Assembly (NCBI RefSeq): GCF_024166365.1
Contig: NC_064846.1
Span: 32,323,866-32,387,865, forward strand
DNA length: 64,000 nt
Direction of reading: 5' to 3'
From: Elephas maximus indicus
Taxonomy: Eukaryota > Chordata > Mammalia > Proboscidea > Elephantidae
Part shown: piece by piece, positions 58,451-64,000 of the stretch
How positions within the stretch are numbered: position 1 is the stretch's first letter
How the letters are laid out: every line of letters begins with the position of its first letter
Notes under the pieces: generated by a model
The model's database searches: none
Told to the model about the DNA's origin: nothing
The model's input: the letters and a program-made list of their open reading frames with translations, nothing else
Translations under genes and position numbers: made by a program

Positions 58451-59334
58451 ATACAATAATAAATCTTACAACAGGCTGCAGGATCAAAAGAACAGTGTTC
58501 TGTATTTGATCACAGTGAAAAATCTGTCATGAGGACCAGAACACTCAGGACAGCCTGACCAGTGCTTTCTTCCATAATAAGCAAGTTACATGGGAAGCCA
58601 TGTTGCATATTGAGCATGAAGTCAGAACTGGAGGAATTAATGGCATCGGGCTAAGATAGCCTAATGCACAATAGGAATGCTTTTGCGAGACCAGAACACC
58701 TCTGGCTGAGACTACTTTTTCCCTGGAAAGTCCTTGGATACGTCTTTTTCAAGTTTTCCCGTGGTCTACCAAACTTCCTTCTGATGGGCATGCTCTTTCT
58801 TCAATTATATTAGTACATAAATATGTCTGATTTCACTAGTCTGTGAGGTCATACAACCCTTTACTGAGGAAGTGTGAGCCTTCATCCCACTTAACCGCAG
58901 AAAATCCAGTCTTTGACCAAATTTCCCTCTCTGGGAATTTTTGAGTCTCTAAAGAATACTTCCATGTTTCTAGTTATCTGGCACAGAAGGTGCTCAGCAA
59001 ATTATTATATGCATGAATTAATTTTCATAATCCTTCACATTCAGACTGACCAAGCATTTTCATGGTCCCCTCATCTTAATTAATCATTTACTATGTGCTT
59101 TTTTTTATGTGCTTTACAAGTATATGGCACTATGGCCCTCTCCCTGCCCTCACATGGATTAAATCTCATTTGTGGAAAGCAGAATATATACATAAGATAC
59201 TTACATGGCCAAGAACCCAGCAATATAGCTGGTGAGCATTGTAGAAGAGCTCAATGTGGTATTTAGCAGCAAGGCAAAACCTCAAATGTAGGAATGAAAA
59301 AAAAAAAAGGAATGAGAGATCCTAAAATAGCAAA
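58451..59334. other. Gene-free unique DNA with an L2-like trace
   Basis: 'tatggcactatggccctctc' near 59121-59145 resembles L2. Otherwise nothing is recognised. Confidence 0.4.
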
Positions 59335-59557
59335 GGAGTCCCTGGGTAGTTCAAACAGTTAACACATTCAGCTGTCAGATGAAAGGTTGGTGGTTTGAAT
59401 CTGCCCAGAGGCATGTTGGAAGGAAGTCCTGGCAATCCACTGCTGAAAAATCACCCATTGAAAACCCTAGGGAGCACAGTTCTACTCTGACACACCACAC
59501 ATGGGGTCACCATGAGTCAGGATCAACTTGATGACAACTGCTTTGGTTTTCTTTAGG
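59335..59557 (+). mobile_element. AfroSINE, long form
   Basis: 'ggagtccctgggtagttcaa', 'gatgaaaggttggtggtttg', 'gtcctggcaatccactgctg', 'agcacagttctactctgaca', 'gatcaacttgatgacaactg'. Confidence 0.88.
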
Positions 59558-59579
59558 GATCTAGCCAAAGGAAAAGTTT

Positions 59580-59765
59580 AGAGTATGAATTGTACAGAGT
59601 GTTTACAGCCCAATGGTAAGACCCATCTGGCTGGAGTAGGAGGCTTGGTAAGACGTAGATGGAGACAGGTTAAGTGCCAGGCCTTCAGTGCCAAGTTCAG
59701 GAGTTTGGACTTCGCTGGCAGACAGGGAGGAGCCATTCAAAGTGTTTATGTAGGGTAAAAAAAAA
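59580..59765 (+). repeat. L2 LINE fragment
   Basis: 'aggagtttggacttcgctgg' and 'gggaggagccattcaaagtg' are L2-type blocks. Confidence 0.55.
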
Positions 59766-60104
59766 AAAAGCATAGTGATATTGTTGGTATTCTTCTATGA
59801 GGGTTGAAGGAGAGGATAGAGTCAAAGGTTTCATTGATAAAAATAAAAATGATACCACCGATGGAGATGGGAAGATTTTTATTTTCCCTCTAAAGGGATG
59901 AAACTTGTGTAAATCTTTGAAAAGAGTTATTGCAACATGATTTGGGGTTAGGAAAAAAAATTCACAATGCCTCTCCAAAGTAAGTTGTCTCAGCAGAGAG
60001 AAGAAAAGTAAATTGGTTCAAAGTCTCTAATCTCAGGTTACAGTAGATTCCTAAATCAGCTTTCTTCTGATATATGTTTCCCACTAACTCTATTCAGTTC
60101 AGTA

Positions 60105-60620
60105 AGAACTAACTGAGCACCTAATGTGTGCTTAGTTCGGTGCTGGGTACTACGGGTATAGAAAAAAAAACATAGAGCATCTAGCGTGGTCCCAACTGTC
60201 AGGAGGTGACAATCTAGTTGATCATGTTATCATTACTGAGTACCTGCTATATGTTGATTCCTTGCTAAATGCTTTACAGAAATTGAATCCTCTCAACCAC
60301 CCTGACAGGAAGTTATTAGTATCCTCATTTTGTGGATAAAGAAACTAAGATTCAAAAAAGCTTAAAAGAATAAAAAAAACCCTGTGGCCATCGAGTTGGT
60401 TCTGATGCAGAGCAACCCTAGAGGACAGAATAGAACGGCCCCATAAGGTTTCCAAGGAGCGCCTGATGGATTTGAACTGCCGACCTTTTTGGTTAGCAGC
60501 TGTAGCTTGCCATAGTGCTTAACCACTGCACCACCAGGGCGCCAAAAAAATAAAATAAAATACTATTAAGTTACTTGCTTTAGATCACAGAGCCAGCAAC
60601 CAGTGGAGCCAGTATTCAAA
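60105..60620 (+). repeat. L2 and MIR fragments, MIR split by AfroSINE
   Basis: L2-like 'ctgagcacctaatgtgtgct' is followed by MIR 'gagtacctgctatatgttga', 'tcctcattttgtggataaag'. After the SINE at 60368-60542, 'aagttacttgctttagatca' and 'cagtggagccagtattcaaa' follow. Confidence 0.68.
60368..60542 (-). mobile_element. AfroSINE, short form, inside MIR
   Basis: 'ggccatcgagttggttctga', 'acagaatagaacggccccat', 'gtgcttaaccactgcaccac'. It has a small extra insert in the head (tagcttgccatagtgc). Confidence 0.92.
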
Positions 60621-60624
60621 TTAC

Positions 60625-61150
60625 GATTTGTCTTATGCTCATGCTTGTAACTACCACCCCATCATCCAGGGCTTACATGAATAAAACAAAGAACAATACA
60701 AGATCATACAGTATAGCACTTCTCGTTCCTCTTCGTGGTCTTGTGTGTTTTGTGTGACCCCAGAAAGGGAATGAGATGTGCTGTAGAGTATTACCTTTGG
60801 GTGAACTTTCTGAGGCCTAAAGGTGGGTTAAGCTGGCGCTGGACAGTGTCACAGAATTTCAATCCCTCCATATCTCGGTTCATTTCTCTTTCTCCTCTTA
60901 CTGACCCAGCTCATTTCTTAGCACCTTTCCTACTCTATTATTTCACCCTGATTCATCCTTAGACTTACTAGACTTGTAGCCTTTCAGAGGTCTAACTTCA
61001 GCCAAGGCTAGACCTATAGGCGTGGGTCGGTAGTTTATCCCTTAGACTCTCTTTCCTGAATATCAGTTATCTTAGCCAGGTTCTTGATAGGAGCTGGAGG
61101 AGATAATTCAAGGGTATGCTCACTATCAAGTGTCTGGAGCAACTAGTAGT
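60625..61150. other. Gene-free unique DNA
   Basis: Nothing is recognised. Confidence 0.4.
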
Positions 61151-61156
61151 CTAGTT

Positions 61157-62096
61157 CAGTGGCTTCCAAACTTTTAACGCCATCATTTAAAAATAAAAGG
61201 CATATACCACTAATAAAATACAGGTATATTTATTTATGAATTATATACACATACTACAACAACTGTTCTAATATATTACATACATTATAACATACACAAA
61301 AATACAAATTTTTAAAGCATGAGAAAAGATACAGTCATATTTAAAATAAGGTTTTTTTAATTCATGGTACAAAAGTATTTGTGCTCTCACTTAAAAGGGT
61401 TATTCAGCATATTATTACGTGAGAACAATATGGCTTACTATGGTTTGTTGTTTTTAAAATCGTAAGATACAGCAATTTAAAAGACTGGTTCAAATTTTAG
61501 GTTATTTCAATACTAGGTCTTAATGGCTGTCTTGGCTGAAAGAGAGAGCTCACAAAGATACAGAGATCCAAACATATGAAATACATCATTGTCTATGCTT
61601 AATACATCATCATGATACGTAGTTTTTATTTCATCAAAAAAAATTTTTTTTCCTCCACTTATGCAAAGGTTTTTGTTGCAATTTGTCTAATGGATTTCTA
61701 TATTTCCTGATATCAATCAGCTGCGCCTGCAAACTAATTGGATAGGTTTAATATCTTAACATTTTGAACAAGTGGGTTCAAAATTTACTAAAATTCTTTA
61801 TTTGGAAAAGTTGTAAAGAGGTTAGAAAACTTTCTTTTATGTTAAAAAAAATGTACATACTGGAGATTTTTCCTAGGTGACAAATCTTGTTTCAGCAACA
61901 AAACCACATAAAAGAAAGAAACATTTCCCAGTATCCATTTTCAAATGCACTTCTTTTTAAAAGCAGTTACTTTTCACTCATTGCTAAAATTCACCTTGAA
62001 GAGATAGTCTTTTTTTAAATATCTTCTGGGTATCATACTATTGCCAGCTACTTAGCAAGAAAAGGTCAGCAAATTTGGAATACTTTCCTTTTAAGG
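61157..62096. other. AT-rich DNA, possibly the left part of an old hAT element
   Basis: 'cagtggcttccaaactttt' at 61157 resembles a hAT terminal repeat. The following AT-rich DNA ('aaaatacaggtatatttatt') is compatible. A partner end may lie near 62775. No transposase frame is visible, so this is weak. Confidence 0.25.
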
Positions 62097-62278
62097 AAAC
62101 CCTGGTGGCATAGTGGTTAAGTGCTACAGCTGCTAACCAAAAAAGGTCGGCAGTTCGAATCCACCAGACACTCCTTGGAAACCCTGTGGGGCAGTTCTAC
62201 TCTGTCCTATAGGGTCACTATGAGTCGGAATCTACTTGATGGCAATGTGTTTGTTTGTTTCGGTTTTTTCTTTTTTTA
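62097..62278 (+). mobile_element. AfroSINE, short form
   Basis: 'ggaaaccctggtggcatagt', 'gctgctaaccaaaaaaggtc' (A-run lengthened in the head), 'atctacttgatggcaatgtg' plus GTTT repeats. Confidence 0.93.
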
Positions 62279-62955
62279 GAAAAAAAGAAAAAATGTAACT
62301 CATCTCTAAGTTCAACAACTTTTAGAGTATCTCTCTCAAGATAACTAGTGGGTAGTACAAAAGATTTCCGTGGTCACTCTCCATCTCATTACAAAGGATT
62401 CAAAAGATTCTATTATTTAAAAAAAAATTATGTAAGCCATAAATTCTCCCTACACAGGCAAACCATACCATGTTGCAGTATGCCAAAAGCAAAAACAAGG
62501 GAGGCCACTACTGAAAACCACTTCGAATTGTGAAACACCTACTTCTCCCTCAGCGTGCTGACGGATACAGGTGACGCGTCTACTACAGAGATCCAAGTGA
62601 GGAGGCAGTGTCAATCCAAAGATTAAACATTAAAAAGGCTTATTTTCTTTTTCTTTTTTAGAAAATACACTATAAAAGTAAATACAGATTTCAATATTTT
62701 CCCCACACCCAAATAGATCACCTTGGACATCCCCTGGGAGTCCATACATCCCCCATACTGCAGATCACCAGTTTAGGTTACCGATTAAGTGCAAACCATG
62801 AGCTTTGAAGCCAAATGAGTAGGTAGGTGTTAGGGAGAGCATTTGTTTAAGACAGTTGAGAAGCTTACTCAGTGTCCTCAGCCAGAAGGCCACCCAAGTC
62901 TGCTCAGCAGTGGGCTGAAGGAGTAGCTAAGACAAAAGAGGACCAGTGGCTAAAC
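62279..62955. other. Gene-free unique DNA
   Basis: No gene. See the entry at 61157 for a possible transposon end near 62775. Confidence 0.35.
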
Positions 62956-62964
62956 TTAATACTA

Positions 62965-63630
62965 TCAGGTGCTAAAAACAATATTTTCTTCCTCAAAAAG
63001 TTAAACATAGAATTACCATACAACCCAGCAATTCCACTCACAGGTATGTACCCAAAAGATTTGTAAGCAGGGACGAAAGCAGGTATGTGTGCACCAATGT
63101 TTGTTGCAGCACAATTCACAATAGCCCAAGGTGGAAACAACCCAAATGTCTGTCAACAGATGAATGGATAGGCAAAACGCAGTACTTCCATACCATGAGA
63201 TATTACTCAATCATAAAGAGAACTGAAGTTCTGATACATGCTATGGTATGGATGAACCTTGAAAACCTTATGCTGAGTGAAATGTCAGATATAAAAAGAC
63301 AAATACTGTATGATCCCACTTATGTAAAATATCTAGAATAGGCAAACGCGTAGAGAAAAAGTTCATTAATGACTCCGTCCTATAGGATCACTGTGAGTTA
63401 GAATTGACTCGACAGTACACACAACAACAGAGGTAGGTTGGAGAGGGGAAAGGGGGAGCTAATGCTGAAGGAACACTAAGCTTCTATTAAGGGCGATGAG
63501 AAAATTCGAAAATGGATAGTGATGATGGTTGCGCAACATAGTAAACATAATGTCACTGAATTGTACAGATAAAAATGGTTGATATGGCAAATGTTGTGTC
63601 ATACATATTTTACCATAATAAAAAAAACAA
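62965..63630 (+). mobile_element. Old L1, ORF2 C-terminus and 3' UTR, split by a SINE fragment
   Basis: Plus-strand L1: 'ttaccatacaacccagcaat', 'ggtatgtacccaaaagattt', 'gcacaattcacaatagccca', 'caacagatgaatggataggc', 'aatactgtatgatcccactt', then 3' UTR to 'attttaccataataaaaaaa'. A SINE tail fragment lies at 63373-63430. Confidence 0.85.
63373..63430 (+). mobile_element. AfroSINE 3' fragment
   Basis: 'ctccgtcctataggatcact', 'ttagaattgactcgacagta', 'cacacaacaacagag'. Only the tail third of the element is present, inserted in the L1 3' UTR. Confidence 0.85.
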
Positions 63631-63774
63631 AAAACCCACAATACTTTTAATCCTATACTGTGTGACATACTTGGAAAAGTAATAGGCCTATTTCTGAGAG
63701 AGAAAAGTTAACAAACAGAATCATGTAGAATCCAACACTTCTAAAATATAATTATTAGTAATTACTAACATTTC

Positions 63775-63955
63775 TAATGCTCTCTATAGACTCAAAGCAT
63801 CTCCCATTAATTAATCTGTTTAATCGTCACAACAACCCTATGAAGTAGATACAGTCTTATCCCCACTTTACAAGTGAGGAAACTGAGGCCCAGAGGGACG
63901 ACTTAACTTGCCCATGGTCTCACACCTACCAAGTGGCTTAAGGTCCAAGTGTTGC
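63775..63955 (+). repeat. MIR element
   Basis: 'taatcgtcacaacaacccta', 'tatccccactttacaagtga', 'ggaaactgaggcccagaggg', 'cttaacttgcccatggtctc'. Well conserved. Confidence 0.88.
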
Positions 63956-64000
63956 TGTTTGCTGTTCTTCCTTCTCCTCCTGCACACAGCAGTGCCAATC

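Overview
The window looks like nuclear DNA of an afrotherian mammal, most likely an elephant. The main evidence is more than 25 copies of AfroSINE-type elements, which have a tRNA-like head ('ctgctaaccaaaaggtcggc'), a body around 'gttctactctgtcctatagg', and a tail around 'atgagtcggaatcgactc'. RTE (BovB-like) LINEs with the same 3' tail and young afrotherian-type L1s are also present. The species cannot be fixed from sequence alone.

Only one protein-coding gene is supported: an intact 497-codon TEX13-family gene on the minus strand (7230 down to 5737). It has a CpG-rich 5' flank, a low-complexity repeat linker, a C-terminal RanBP2-type zinc finger, and a consensus splice donor 10 bases after its stop codon. 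TEX13 genes are X-linked and testis-expressed in known mammals, so an X-chromosome location is a reasonable inference. I saw no exons of any other gene, no rRNA, no functional tRNA and no CRISPR.

Layout. 1-5.1 kb: mostly unique DNA with SINEs, one solo LTR (1272-2361) and MIR fragments. 5.1-7.6 kb: the TEX13 locus. 8.0-26.8 kb: a dense nest of mobile elements. Within it, an older plus-strand L1 is split by a 6.2-kb minus-strand L1. A minus-strand RTE is split by a solo LTR and by a 2.9-kb L1. A second RTE lies inside an ancient L1. A 564-bp LTR-like element and an MLT1-like LTR (itself split by an AfroSINE) follow. 26.8-39 kb: unique DNA with L2, MIR, MLT1-like LTRs, a hAT transposon and an ancient plus-strand L1. 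39-42 kb: a cluster of SINEs, a tRNA-Gly-headed short SINE, an internally deleted RTE derivative and a palindromic MITE. 42-64 kb: largely unique AT-rich DNA with scattered SINEs, an old L1, a third copy of the solo LTR, an RTE fragment, MER5A, a TA-flanked mariner/Tigger-like element, L2 and MIR.

The elements act as a stratigraphy: target-site duplications (TSDs) that I could read directly order several insertions. The most unusual items are a three-copy LTR family with a tRNA-Leu primer-site look-alike well inside its U5, the tRNA-Gly-headed short SINE beside an RTE derivative, and the possible 3'-UTR intron of the TEX13 gene. Element family names come from memory of consensus sequences. 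They were not checked against a database.
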